64,000 nucleotides of DNA from Pseudomonas paracarnis. GTDB lineage: Bacteria; Pseudomonadota; Gammaproteobacteria; Pseudomonadales; Pseudomonadaceae. Under the pieces are notes generated by a model. The model was given only the letters and a program-made list of their open reading frames with translations, ran no database searches and was not told the origin of the DNA. Position 1 is the first letter of the stretch, and every line of letters starts with the position of its first letter. This document shows positions 7,905 to 17,329 of this stretch, one piece after another. Location: positions 92,322-156,321 of the forward strand of contig NZ_CAJFCN010000013.1 in the NCBI RefSeq assembly GCF_904063055.1, written 5' to 3'. The position numbers and the translations under genes were made by a program.

Positions 7905-9211
7905 ACCCACGTCTGGCCGCCGCCAAGGCTCTCGCCGCCGTGCTCAACGGCAAGGCTTCGCTGAACAGTTCATTGCCCACGCAGTTGGATAAGGTTGAAG
8001 ACCGCGATCGGGGGTTTACGCAGGACCTGGCCTTTGGCACCGCCCGTTGGCAGCCACGGTTGTCTGCGTTGGCCGCCAAGCTGCTGCAAAAACCGTTCAA
8101 AACGGCGGACGCGGATGTCGAGGCGCTGTTGCTGGTGGGTCTCTACCAGTTGCTCTACACCCGCGTGCCCGCCCACGCCGCCATTGGTGAAACCGTCGGC
8201 TGCGCCGACAAGCTGAAAAAACCCTGGGCCAAGGCCCTGCTCAATGCCGTGCTGCGCCGCGCCCAGCGTGAAAGCGAAACGCTGTTGGCCGAGCTGGAAC
8301 ATGATCCGGTGGTGCGCACCGCCCACCCGCGCTGGCTGCAAAAATCCCTGAAGGCCTTTTGGCCCGAGCAATGGGAGGCTATCTGCGCGGCCAACAACGC
8401 GCACCCGCCGATGATCCTGCGGGTCAACCGTCGCCACCACAGCCGGGATGCATACCTGCAATTACTCGCCGACGCGGCCATCAACCCCACCCCGTGCGTG
8501 TACAGCACGGACGGTATCGTGCTGGAAGCCGCCGCCGATGTGCGCAGCCTGCCGGGCTTTGCTCAAGGCTGGATCAGCGTGCAGGACGAGGCCGCGCAAT
8601 TGGCTGCCGATCTGCTCGATTTGGCCCCCGGCCAGCGCGTACTCGACGCCTGCTGCGCGCCAGGCGGTAAGACGTGTCACATCCTTGAGGTTGAAAAAGA
8701 CCTGGCCGGTGTGGTGGCTGTGGACCTTGAGGCCAAGCGCCTGGTGCGCGTGCGGGAAAACCTTGCACGCCTGGGCCTCAGCGCCGACCTGATCGCCGCC
8801 GACGGCCGCGACACCGCGACGTGGTGGGACGGCAAGCCATTCCAGCGCATCCTGCTGGACGCTCCTTGCTCCGCCACCGGTGTGATCCGTCGGCACCCGG
8901 ACATCAAGCTGACCCGCCAGCCCGACGACATCGCCGCCCTGGCGGTGTTGCAAGGCGAACTGCTCGACGCGCTGTGGCCAACCCTGGAAGTGGGCGGCAT
9001 CCTGCTTTACGCCACCTGCTCCACGCTGCCCACCGAAAATACCGAGGTCATCCAAGCCTTCCTCGCCCGCACCAGCGGCGCGCGCGAACTGGACCTCGCC
9101 ACCAGCGCCGGCATCAAGCAGCCCCACGGCCGCCAACTGCTCGCGCAGGAAGGCGGGCACGATGGCTTCTACTACGCCAAACTGATCAAGATTGCCGCCG
9201 CGCGCGGCTGA
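7901..9211 (+). CDS. rsmB: 16S rRNA (cytosine(967)-C5)-methyltransferase
   Basis: 436 residues. It methylates C967 of 16S rRNA with S-adenosylmethionine. The N-terminal NusB-like RNA-binding domain covers about residues 1-130, the catalytic Rossmann domain follows with CCAPGGKTCHILE (SAM binding), LLDAPCSATGVIRRHPD (Pro-Cys motif) and LLYATCSTLPTENTEVI (nucleophilic Cys). Overlap with fmt by ATGA; trkA follows after 22 bases, the usual pseudomonad order. Confidence 0.97.
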   Translation: MNPRLAAAKALAAVLNGKASLNSSLPTQLDKVEDRDRGFTQDLAFGTARWQPRLSALAAKLLQKPFKTADADVEALLLVGLYQLLYTRVPAHAAIGETVGCADKLKKPWAKALLNAVLRRAQRESETLLAELEHDPVVRTAHPRWLQKSLKAFWPEQWEAICAANNAHPPMILRVNRRHHSRDAYLQLLADAAINPTPCVYSTDGIVLEAAADVRSLPGFAQGWISVQDEAAQLAADLLDLAPGQRVLDACCAPGGKTCHILEVEKDLAGVVAVDLEAKRLVRVRENLARLGLSADLIAADGRDTATWWDGKPFQRILLDAPCSATGVIRRHPDIKLTRQPDDIAALAVLQGELLDALWPTLEVGGILLYATCSTLPTENTEVIQAFLARTSGARELDLATSAGIKQPHGRQLLAQEGGHDGFYYAKLIKIAAARG

Positions 9212-9233
9212 ATGGTTTTAAGGGAGTGACCGG

Positions 9234-10607
9234 ATGAAAATCATCATCCTTGGAGCAGGGCAGGTGGGTGGCACGCTGGCCGAACATTTGGCCGGTGAAG
9301 CCAACGACATCACCGTGGTCGACACCGATGCCGAGCGCTTGCGCAACCTGGGCGACCGCCTGGACATTCGTACGGTGCAAGGCCGCGCGTCGTTTCCGAC
9401 GGTGCTGCGCCAGGCCGGTGCCGACGATGCCGACATGCTGGTGGCTGTGACCAACAGCGACGAGACCAACATGGTCGCCTGCCAGGTCGCCCACACCCTG
9501 TTCCACACCCCGACCAAGATCGCTCGGGTGCGCGAAGCGGCTTACCTGACCCGCGCCGGGCTGTTCGACAACGACGCCATCCCGGTAGACGTCCTGATCA
9601 GCCCGGAACAGGTGGTGACCCACTACATCAAGCGCCTGATCGAAATTCCAGGTGCGCTACAGGTTATCGACTTCGCTGAAGGCAAAGCGCAACTGGTAGC
9701 CGTGAAGGCCTATTACGGCGGGCCGCTGGTTGGCCAGCAATTGCGCCAGCTGCGTGAGCACATGCCGAATGTGGAAACCCGCGTCGCCGCGATTTTCCGC
9801 CGTGACCGGCCGATCCTGCCCCAGGGCGATACGGTGATCGAGGCTGACGACGAAGTATTTTTCATCGCCGCCAAGGCGAACATTCGTGCGGTCATGAGCG
9901 AAATGCGCAGGCTCGACGAAAGCTACAAACGCATCGTCATCGCCGGCGGTGGGCAGATTGGCGAGCGTTTGGCAGAAGCCATCGAAAGCCGCTACCAGGT
10001 GAAGATCATCGAGATGAGCCCGACGCGGTGCCGGCATTTGTCCGACACCCTCGACAGCACTGTTGTACTGCAAGGCAGCGCCTCGGACCGTGACCTGCTG
10101 ATGGAAGAAAACATCGCCGACGCCGATATCTTCCTGGCCCTGACCAACGATGATGAAGCCAATATCATGTCGTCCTTGCTGGCCAAGCGGCTGGGGGCGA
10201 AGAAGGTGATGACCATCATCAATAACCCGGCCTATGTCGACCTGATCCAGGGCGGCGATATCGACATTGCCATCAGCCCGCAGTTGGCGACCATTGGCAC
10301 CTTGCTCGCCCACGTACGGCGTGGCGACATTGTCAGCGTGCACTCGTTGCGCCGTGGCGCAGCGGAAGCCATCGAGGCGATTGCCCACGGTGACTCCAAG
10401 TCCAGCAAAGTGATTGGCAAGGCGATCCGCGATATCGGCCTGCCGCCCGGTACCACCATTGGCGCGATCATTCGCGATGAAGAAGTGATCATTGCCCACG
10501 ACGACACGGTGATCGCCACCGGAGACCACGTGATTTTGTTCCTTGTGGACAAGAAACATATCCGCGATGTGGAGAAGCTGTTCCACGTGGGGTTGAGCTT
10601 TTTCTGA
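9234..10607 (+). CDS. trkA: Trk potassium-uptake NAD-binding regulatory protein TrkA
   Basis: 457 residues, peripheral membrane gating subunit of the TrkH/TrkG K+ transporter. It has two tandem RCK modules, each with an NAD(H)-binding Rossmann fold: IILGAGQVGGTLAEHL at the very start and VIAGGGQIGERLAEAI near residue 236, each followed by its own RCK_C lobe. A GGGAG ribosome site lies 8 bases before the ATG. The transporter subunit is elsewhere. A parS-like half site inside the gene at 10579 is degenerate. Confidence 0.97.
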   Translation: MKIIILGAGQVGGTLAEHLAGEANDITVVDTDAERLRNLGDRLDIRTVQGRASFPTVLRQAGADDADMLVAVTNSDETNMVACQVAHTLFHTPTKIARVREAAYLTRAGLFDNDAIPVDVLISPEQVVTHYIKRLIEIPGALQVIDFAEGKAQLVAVKAYYGGPLVGQQLRQLREHMPNVETRVAAIFRRDRPILPQGDTVIEADDEVFFIAAKANIRAVMSEMRRLDESYKRIVIAGGGQIGERLAEAIESRYQVKIIEMSPTRCRHLSDTLDSTVVLQGSASDRDLLMEENIADADIFLALTNDDEANIMSSLLAKRLGAKKVMTIINNPAYVDLIQGGDIDIAISPQLATIGTLLAHVRRGDIVSVHSLRRGAAEAIEAIAHGDSKSSKVIGKAIRDIGLPPGTTIGAIIRDEEVIIAHDDTVIATGDHVILFLVDKKHIRDVEKLFHVGLSFF

Positions 10608-10635
10608 TTAAAAATTTGAGTGAGCCTGCCGCCGC

Positions 10636-10701
10636 CATCGCGGCAAGCCCGCTCCCACATGTGATCGCGTTCCAAGTGTGGGAGCGGGCTTGCCCGCGAT
10701 G
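10636..10701. repeat. REPIN, short-spacer variant (GCGGGCTTGCC arms)
   Basis: CATCGCGGCAAGCCCGCTCC and its inverted partner GGAGCGGGCTTGCCCGCGAT enclose 17 or so bases. The arms resemble those at 524-612 but read GCGGGCTTGC where those have GCTGGCTTGC, so two REP subtypes coexist in this stretch. Located between trkA and the small TPR gene. Confidence 0.9.
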
Positions 10702-10741
10702 ACGATATCGAAACCGCTATATAGCTAAAGGACGCACAGTC

Positions 10742-11053
10742 ATGCTCGAATCCCTGGAAAAAATGCTCGCCAAGGGTGTGGATAATTCGCTGCTGCGCTT
10801 TGGCCTGGGCAAGGGTTATCTGGACCTGAAGGACAACGCAACGGCGGCCGAGCATTTGCAGCGATGCGTCGAGTTCGATCCGAAGTATTCGGCGGCGTGG
10901 AAGTTGTTGGGCAAGGCGCGGCTGGGATTGGAAGATCGCGCGGCAGCACACCTGGCATGGGAGAAGGGCATCGAAGCCGCCCAGGCCCATGGCGACAAAC
11001 AGGCCGAAAAAGAAATGACGGTGTTCCTGAAGAAACTTGATCGCCAAACCTGA
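10742..11053 (+). CDS. Small tetratricopeptide-repeat protein
   Basis: 103 residues with no signal peptide or membrane segment. The middle fits two to three TPR helix pairs (LLRFGLGKGYLDLKDNATAA, then ...AAWKLLGKARLGLEDRAAA, then AWEKGIEAAQAHGDKQAEKE). Such short TPR proteins are protein-protein adaptors; the partner is not known. The gene stands alone between two REPINs, with an AAAGGACGC ribosome site. A perfect DnaA-box 9-mer lies within it at 10777-10785. Confidence 0.88.
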   Translation: MLESLEKMLAKGVDNSLLRFGLGKGYLDLKDNATAAEHLQRCVEFDPKYSAAWKLLGKARLGLEDRAAAHLAWEKGIEAAQAHGDKQAEKEMTVFLKKLDRQT

Positions 11054-11063
11054 GGTGATCACC

Positions 11064-11150
11064 TGTGGGAGCTGGCTTGCCTGCGATGCAGACACCTCGG
11101 TATATCAGGCACTCCGAGGTGATGCTATCGCAGGCAAGCCAGCTCCCACA
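11064..11150. repeat. REPIN (GTGGGAGCTGGC type)
   Basis: Same arms as the element at 524-612, in inverted orientation with about 33 bases between. It lies between the convergent TPR gene and the lipid A acyltransferase gene, so it may double as a transcript-end hairpin. Confidence 0.9.
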
Positions 11151-11184
11151 TTTGATCTCCATTGGGCTGGAGGTCAGCGGTGAG

Positions 11185-12072
11185 TCAGTACCACCGCGCC
11201 TCACCCGGCGGGCGTTTCTTGAAGCGTTTCATGCTCCACATGTACTGGCTTGGGTAAGCACCTACATAGCGCTCAACTACCTTGCTCATCGCCGCACAGG
11301 ACGTCGCGGTGTCGGTGCTGTACATGTCCTCCGGCGCCGCTTCCAGGATCACCTTGTAGCCCGAGCCGTCCGGCAGGCGCAGGGCGTGCAGGAATACGCC
11401 AACGGCCTTGTGGCCCGCGAGCATGTTCGGCACGAACTTGCTGGTAAGCGCCTGGGTGGCAAAAAACGGTACGAAGATCCCGGCGGACTCAGCCGGCTCC
11501 GGGTCGGCAGGAATGCCCACCTGGCCGCCTTTGCGCACTTCCTTGATCACGCTGAGAATGCCTTCCTTGGTGGAAGCCGCCACGCGGTTGCCCAGCTGCA
11601 CGCGTTGTTTGCGCAGCAGTTCGTCCACCGCCTTGAGCTTGGGCGGGCGATAGAAAATGATCGGTTTGCACTGGCTGCAATAGAAGTGGTTCAACACTTC
11701 CCAGTTGCCCAGGTGGCTGGTGATGCCCACCACGCCTTTGCCAGAAGCCAGGGCCTCGTGCAGCACTTCCAAGCCCTCGACTTCGCGGACCAGGTCGATG
11801 GAGCGCTGCGCCGGCCAGATCCACGCGCAGGCGCTTTCGGTGAGGGACTTGCCGATGTCCATCAGGCTGCGGCCCACCAGGCGCTCGCGTTCTGCAGGGT
11901 CCATGTCCGGGAAGCATTTGGAGAGGTTGATCCGCACGGTATCGCGGGAACGGTTGGGGGTTTTCCACATGATCCAGCCGATCCCCGTGCCGACGGCTTG
12001 TACGGCGCGCCAGGGCAGCAGGGCAAACAACCGAAGAGCGCCTACCAGCAAGGCGCCTTTAAACTTTTCCAC
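11185..12072 (-). CDS. Lipid A biosynthesis acyltransferase (LpxL/HtrB family)
   Basis: 295 residues from a GTG start (MEKFKGALLVGAL) preceded by GGAGTGACCT. The family moves an acyl chain from acyl-ACP onto lipid A precursors at the inner membrane. One N-terminal hydrophobic segment is followed by TSHLGNWEVLNHF, the H(X)4E catalytic motif, near residue 138, and later IPADPEPAESAGIFVPFFA. Pseudomonads carry two or more such genes with different specificity, so lauroyl against other transfer cannot be settled. Alone between the TPR gene and tag. Confidence 0.9.
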   Translation of the reverse strand: MEKFKGALLVGALRLFALLPWRAVQAVGTGIGWIMWKTPNRSRDTVRINLSKCFPDMDPAERERLVGRSLMDIGKSLTESACAWIWPAQRSIDLVREVEGLEVLHEALASGKGVVGITSHLGNWEVLNHFYCSQCKPIIFYRPPKLKAVDELLRKQRVQLGNRVAASTKEGILSVIKEVRKGGQVGIPADPEPAESAGIFVPFFATQALTSKFVPNMLAGHKAVGVFLHALRLPDGSGYKVILEAAPEDMYSTDTATSCAAMSKVVERYVGAYPSQYMWSMKRFKKRPPGEARWY

Positions 12073-12112
12073 AGGTCACTCCTGATCGTGTGTGGTGCGC
12101 AAAGCCGGCATT

Positions 12113-12670
12113 CTAACCGGCGTTGACCAAGTCCGCGTAACGGTCGCAGTCCTGGGTGTGGTCCATGACCATGCCCGAGGCCTGCATGAAGGCGTAGCAG
12201 ATGGTCGGCCCGACGAAGGTGAAGCCGGCCTTTTTCAAGGCTTTGCTCATGGCTTGGGCTTCGGGCGTGATCGCCGGGACGTCGCTGCGATCCTTGAAGT
12301 GATTGACCTTGGGTTTGCCGCCGACAAACGACCACAGCAACCCCACGGGATCTTCCAGCGCCAGCCAGGCCGCGGCGTTGCGCCGGGTAGCGTTGAGCTT
12401 CAAGCGATTGCGCACGATACCCGGGTCCTGCATCAGCACCTCGATTTCGTCATCGCTCAATTGCGCCAGACGCTGCGCGTCAAAGCCGAACAACACCTTT
12501 CGATAATGCTCGCGTTTGCGTAAAACGGTGATCCAGGACAGGCCTGCCTGGAACCCTTCGAGCAAAAGCAACTCGAACAAACCCTGCGCATCGCGCAGCG
12601 GCGTTCCCCACTCTTGATCGTGATAAGCCATGTACAGCGGATCTTCAGAACACCAAAAGCAGCGTGGCAT
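12113..12670 (-). CDS. tag: DNA-3-methyladenine glycosylase I
   Basis: 185 residues. It excises 3-methyladenine from alkylated DNA. The zinc site of Tag is complete: Cys4 and His17 in MPRCFWC...YHDQEWG and His171 and Cys175 in HTQDCDRY. The open frame continues upstream of the start, but that part is antisense to glyQ and has no homology, and the ATG at 12670 gives the standard N-terminus. It is divergent from glyQ with about 80 bases between. Confidence 0.97.
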   Translation of the reverse strand: MPRCFWCSEDPLYMAYHDQEWGTPLRDAQGLFELLLLEGFQAGLSWITVLRKREHYRKVLFGFDAQRLAQLSDDEIEVLMQDPGIVRNRLKLNATRRNAAAWLALEDPVGLLWSFVGGKPKVNHFKDRSDVPAITPEAQAMSKALKKAGFTFVGPTICYAFMQASGMVMDHTQDCDRYADLVNAG

Positions 12671-12751
12671 AAGGCTCCAGGGAGTGGTGGCGGGGCCGAA
12701 TCGGGTATACTCCCGCTCTTTAAATCGCAGCCCAAGTAACAGGTGAATTTC

Positions 12752-13701
<950 letters not shown>

Positions 13702-13705
<4 letters not shown>

Positions 13706-15756
13706 GTGCTCAAGATTTCCTGGTTGAACTGGGCACCGAAGAGCTGCCACCCAAGGCCCTCAATACCCTGGCCGATGCATTCCTGGCCGGTATCGAAAAA
13801 GGCCTGCAGACCGCTGGCCTGAAGTTTCAAGCCAAGAAGGTCTACGCCGCGCCGCGCCGCCTGGCTGTGCTGCTGACCGCGCTGGAAACCCAGCAGCCGG
13901 ATCGCAGCATCAACCTGGACGGCCCACCGCGCCAGGCGGCTTTCGACGCCGAAGGCAACCCGACCCAGGCGGCCCTTGGCTTTGCCAAGAAGTGTGGCGT
14001 GGAGCTGAGCGAGATCGACCAGAGCGGCCCGAAACTGCGTTTCAGCCAGGTCATCACCGGCAAGCCAACCGCCAGCCTGTTGCCGACCATCGTTGAAGAT
14101 TCCCTGAACGACCTGCCTATCCCCAAGCGCATGCGCTGGGGTGCGCGCAAGGAAGAGTTCGTGCGCCCAACCCAATGGCTGGTGATGCTGCTCGGTGACC
14201 AGGTCATCGATTGCACCATCCTCGCCCAGAAGGCCGGTCGTGACTCCCGTGGTCACCGCTTCCATCATCCAGAAAGCGTGCGCATCACTTCGCCGGCCAA
14301 CTACCTCAACGACCTGCGCGCTGCTTACGTGCTGGCCGACGCCAATGAGCGTCGCGAGCTGATCAGCAAGCGCACCGAAGAGCTGGCCCGTCTGCAGGAA
14401 GGCACCGCCATCGTGCCGCCAAGCCTGCTCGACGAAGTGACCGCCCTGGTGGAATGGCCGGTGCCGCTGGTGTGCTCGTTCGAAGAGCGTTTCCTCGACG
14501 TGCCGCAAGAAGCCTTGATCACCACCATGCAGGACAACCAGAAGTACTTCTGCCTGCTGGACGTGGACGGTAAGTTGTTGCCGCGTTTTATCACCGTGGC
14601 CAACATCGAAAGCAAAGACCCACAGCAGATCATCGCCGGTAACGAAAAAGTCGTGCGCCCGCGCCTGACCGACGCCGAGTTCTTCTTCAAGCAAGACAAG
14701 AAGCAGAAGCTGGAAGACTTCAACCTGCGCCTGCAAAACGTGGTGTTCCAGGAAAAACTCGGCAGCGTCTACGACAAGGCCGTGCGTGTTTCCAAGCTGG
14801 CGGCCTACATTGCCCCACGTATTGGCGGCGATGCCGCGTGGGCAGCGCGTGCTGGCTTGCTGTCCAAGTGCGACCTGGCCACCGAGATGGTCGGCGAGTT
14901 CCCAGAGATGCAAGGCGTGGCCGGTTACTACTACGCCCTCAACGACGGCGAGCCGGATGATGTCGCCCTGGCCCTGAACGAGCAGTACATGCCGCGCGGT
15001 GCCGGTGCAGAACTGCCGAGCACCCTGACCGGTGCGGCCGTGGCCATTGCCGACAAGCTGGACACCCTCGTGGGTATCTTCGGTATCGGCATGCTGCCCA
15101 CCGGCAGCAAAGACCCGTATGCCCTGCGCCGTGCGGCCTTGGGCGTGCTGCGTATCCTGATCGACAAAAAGCTGGACCTCGACCTGACCCAGGCCGTGGT
15201 ATTTGCCGTCGGCCAGTTCGGCACCAAGGTCAAGCAAGCCGGCCTGGCCGAGCAAGTGCTGGAGTTTGTGTTCGATCGCCTGCGTGCGCGTTATGAAGAC
15301 GAAGGCGTGGACGTTTCCGTCTACCTGTCGGTACGTGCCCTGCAACCGGGCTCGGCACTGGACTTCGACCAGCGTGTACAAGCCGTGCAAGCGTTCCGCA
15401 AGCTGCCGGAAGCCGATGCCCTGGCCGCCGTGAACAAGCGCGTGTCGAACCTGTTGAGCAAGGCCGACAACCTCGGCACTGCCGAAGTCGACCCGGGCCT
15501 GTTTGCCGATGCCAAGGAGTTCTCGCTGAACTCAGCCATCGCCAAGGCCGAGAACGCCGTGAAGCCGCTGATCGCTGAGCGTAACTACGCTGAAGCGTTG
15601 GCGCGCCTGGCGTCCTTGCGTGAGCCGGTGGATGCGTTCTTCGAAGCGGTGATGATCAATGCCGATGATGCTGGCGTGCGCAAAAACCGCTACGCCATGC
15701 TGGCGCGCCTGCGTGGCTTGTTCATCAATATCGCCGACATCTCCGTACTGGGCTGA
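13702..15756 (+). CDS. glyS: Glycine--tRNA ligase beta subunit
   Basis: 684 residues; needed with GlyQ for glycyl-tRNA synthesis, with the tRNA-binding parts. The N-terminal [20 protein letters not shown] is the family signature; a C-terminal anticodon-binding-like domain ends the protein. Translation is coupled to glyQ through a 4-base overlap. Long antisense frames over this gene are composition artefacts. Confidence 0.98.
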
Positions 15757-15761
15757 TCATA

Positions 15762-16295
15762 TTGAAACTGCTGATTCTCGATCGGGACGGGGTGATCAAC
15801 TACGACTCCGACGCTTACATCAAGTCGGTGGAGGAGTGGATCCCGCTGCCCGGTTCGATCGAGGCCATCGCGCAGTTGAGCAAAGCCGGCTGGACGGTGG
15901 CCATCGCCACCAACCAGTCCGGCATCGCCCGCGGTTACTACGACATCGCGACCCTGGAGGCCATGCACGCGCGTTTGCGCGCGTTAGTGGCAGAGCAGGG
16001 CGGCGAGGTGGGGCTGGTGGTCTACTGCCCCCACGGGCCGGACGAAGGCTGCGATTGCCGCAAGCCCAAGCCTGGCATGTTGAAAATTATTGCAGAACAT
16101 TACAAGGTGCCCTTGGCTGGGATATGGTTCGTCGGGGACAGCCTCGGTGACCTGGAGGCGGCCAAAGCCGTCGACTCTCAGCCAGTTTTGGTTAAAACCG
16201 GAAAAGGCGAAAAGACCCAGGCTAAAAACCTGCCGGTAGGCACCTTGATTTTTGACGATCTGGCGGCCGTTGCCGCAGAACTTATCAACAACTAG
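15762..16295 (+). CDS. gmhB: D-glycero-beta-D-manno-heptose-1,7-bisphosphate 7-phosphatase
   Basis: 177 residues from a TTG start five bases after glyS. A HAD-superfamily phosphatase of the ADP-heptose pathway for LPS inner core. The DxD nucleophile motif LDRDGVIN (Asp7, Asp9), the ATNQSGIARGYY segment and the zinc-binding loop CPHGPDEGCDCRKPKPG are all present, separating it from histidinol phosphatase relatives. Close spacing suggests it is co-transcribed with glyQS and the acyltransferase that follows. Confidence 0.95.
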   Translation: MKLLILDRDGVINYDSDAYIKSVEEWIPLPGSIEAIAQLSKAGWTVAIATNQSGIARGYYDIATLEAMHARLRALVAEQGGEVGLVVYCPHGPDEGCDCRKPKPGMLKIIAEHYKVPLAGIWFVGDSLGDLEAAKAVDSQPVLVKTGKGEKTQAKNLPVGTLIFDDLAAVAAELINN

Positions 16296-16377
16296 CCGCC
16301 CTCGACTTCCTGACCAAGGACTGTTCGGGAGTGCGCTTTTAGCAGGCGGGCCGTGTCCCGCAACGGTAAATGCCGCC

Positions 16378-17148
16378 ATGTCGATCTTGCAGGCCATCAG
16401 AACCTTTTTCTTTTACCTGCTGCTGGGCACCAGTTCGTTTCTCTGGTGCACCCTGAGCTTTTTTATTGCACCGTTCCTTCCCTTCAAGGCGCGCTATCGC
16501 TTTATCAACGTCTACTGGTGCCGCTGCGCGTTGTGGCTGAGCAAGGTGTTCCTGAATATTCGTTTCGAGGTCAAGGGCGCTGAAAACGTTCCTGATCAAC
16601 CGTGCGTGATTCTCTCGAACCATCAGAGCACCTGGGAGACGTTCTTCCTCTCGGCGTATTTCTCGCCGTTGAGCCAGGTGCTCAAGCGCGAGCTTCTGTA
16701 TGTGCCATTCTTCGGCTGGGCCATGGCCATGTTGCGTCCGATCGCCATCGACCGGGACAACCCCAAGGCTGCGCTCAAGCATGTCGCGAAGAAGGGCGAT
16801 GAGTTGCTCAAGGACGGCGTCTGGGTGCTGATCTTTCCCGAGGGCACGCGGGTGCCCTACGGCACCGTGGGTAAGTTCTCACGGGGTGGTACCGCCCTGG
16901 CGGTCAACGCCAACCTGCCTGTGCTGCCAATTGCGCATAACGCCGGCAAGTTCTGGCCCAAGACTGGCTGGGCTAAACGCCCAGGCACTATCACCGTAGT
17001 GATCGGCGAACCGATGTACGCAGAAGGCGAAGGACCACGTGCCATCGCCGCCCTGAACGACCGCGCTGCGGCGTGGAATGAGGCGCAGCAACGGGCCATG
17101 GGCTCCCTGCCTCCGGAACCGGTGGTGGTGGAGACGCCGGCCGTTTGA
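16378..17148 (+). CDS. 1-acyl-sn-glycerol-3-phosphate acyltransferase (PlsC family)
   Basis: 256 residues from ATG at 16378. It acylates lysophosphatidate to phosphatidate at the inner membrane; an N-terminal hydrophobic stretch (TFFFYLLLGTSSFLWCTLSF) anchors it. The catalytic block reads SNHQSTWETFF, that is H(X)4E in place of the textbook H(X)4D, a substitution I also recall in close relatives; the FPEGTR block and the PIAIDRDN block are intact. Downstream of gmhB by 82 bases, then a strong terminator. Confidence 0.92.
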   Translation: MSILQAIRTFFFYLLLGTSSFLWCTLSFFIAPFLPFKARYRFINVYWCRCALWLSKVFLNIRFEVKGAENVPDQPCVILSNHQSTWETFFLSAYFSPLSQVLKRELLYVPFFGWAMAMLRPIAIDRDNPKAALKHVAKKGDELLKDGVWVLIFPEGTRVPYGTVGKFSRGGTALAVNANLPVLPIAHNAGKFWPKTGWAKRPGTITVVIGEPMYAEGEGPRAIAALNDRAAAWNEAQQRAMGSLPPEPVVVETPAV

Positions 17149-17275
17149 GCATCTGTGGATAACCTGTGTACGCTTTGTTGGCGAATTGGCTTTTTTGCTT
17201 CATAACAAGCTGATTTACTTACATATTTCTGAAGCTCATAAAATTCAGAAAAACGTGCATAAGTTTTTTCTTCAT

Positions 17276-17306
17276 AAAAAAACCGGTCCTTGTGACCGGT
17301 TTTTTA
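17276..17306. terminator. Bidirectional intrinsic terminator between plsC-like gene and kinase gene
   Basis: AAAAACCGGTC and GACCGGTTTTT form an 11-base stem around CTTGT, with T-runs on both strands. It sits between convergent genes and can stop transcription from both sides. Confidence 0.92.
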
Positions 17307-17329
17307 TGCACAGCAGAAAAGCCGCTTTT

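Noticed and set aside
10579..10594. parS-like sequence in trkA
   Set aside because: Only the left half (TGTTCCACGTGG) is conserved; four mismatches in the rest.
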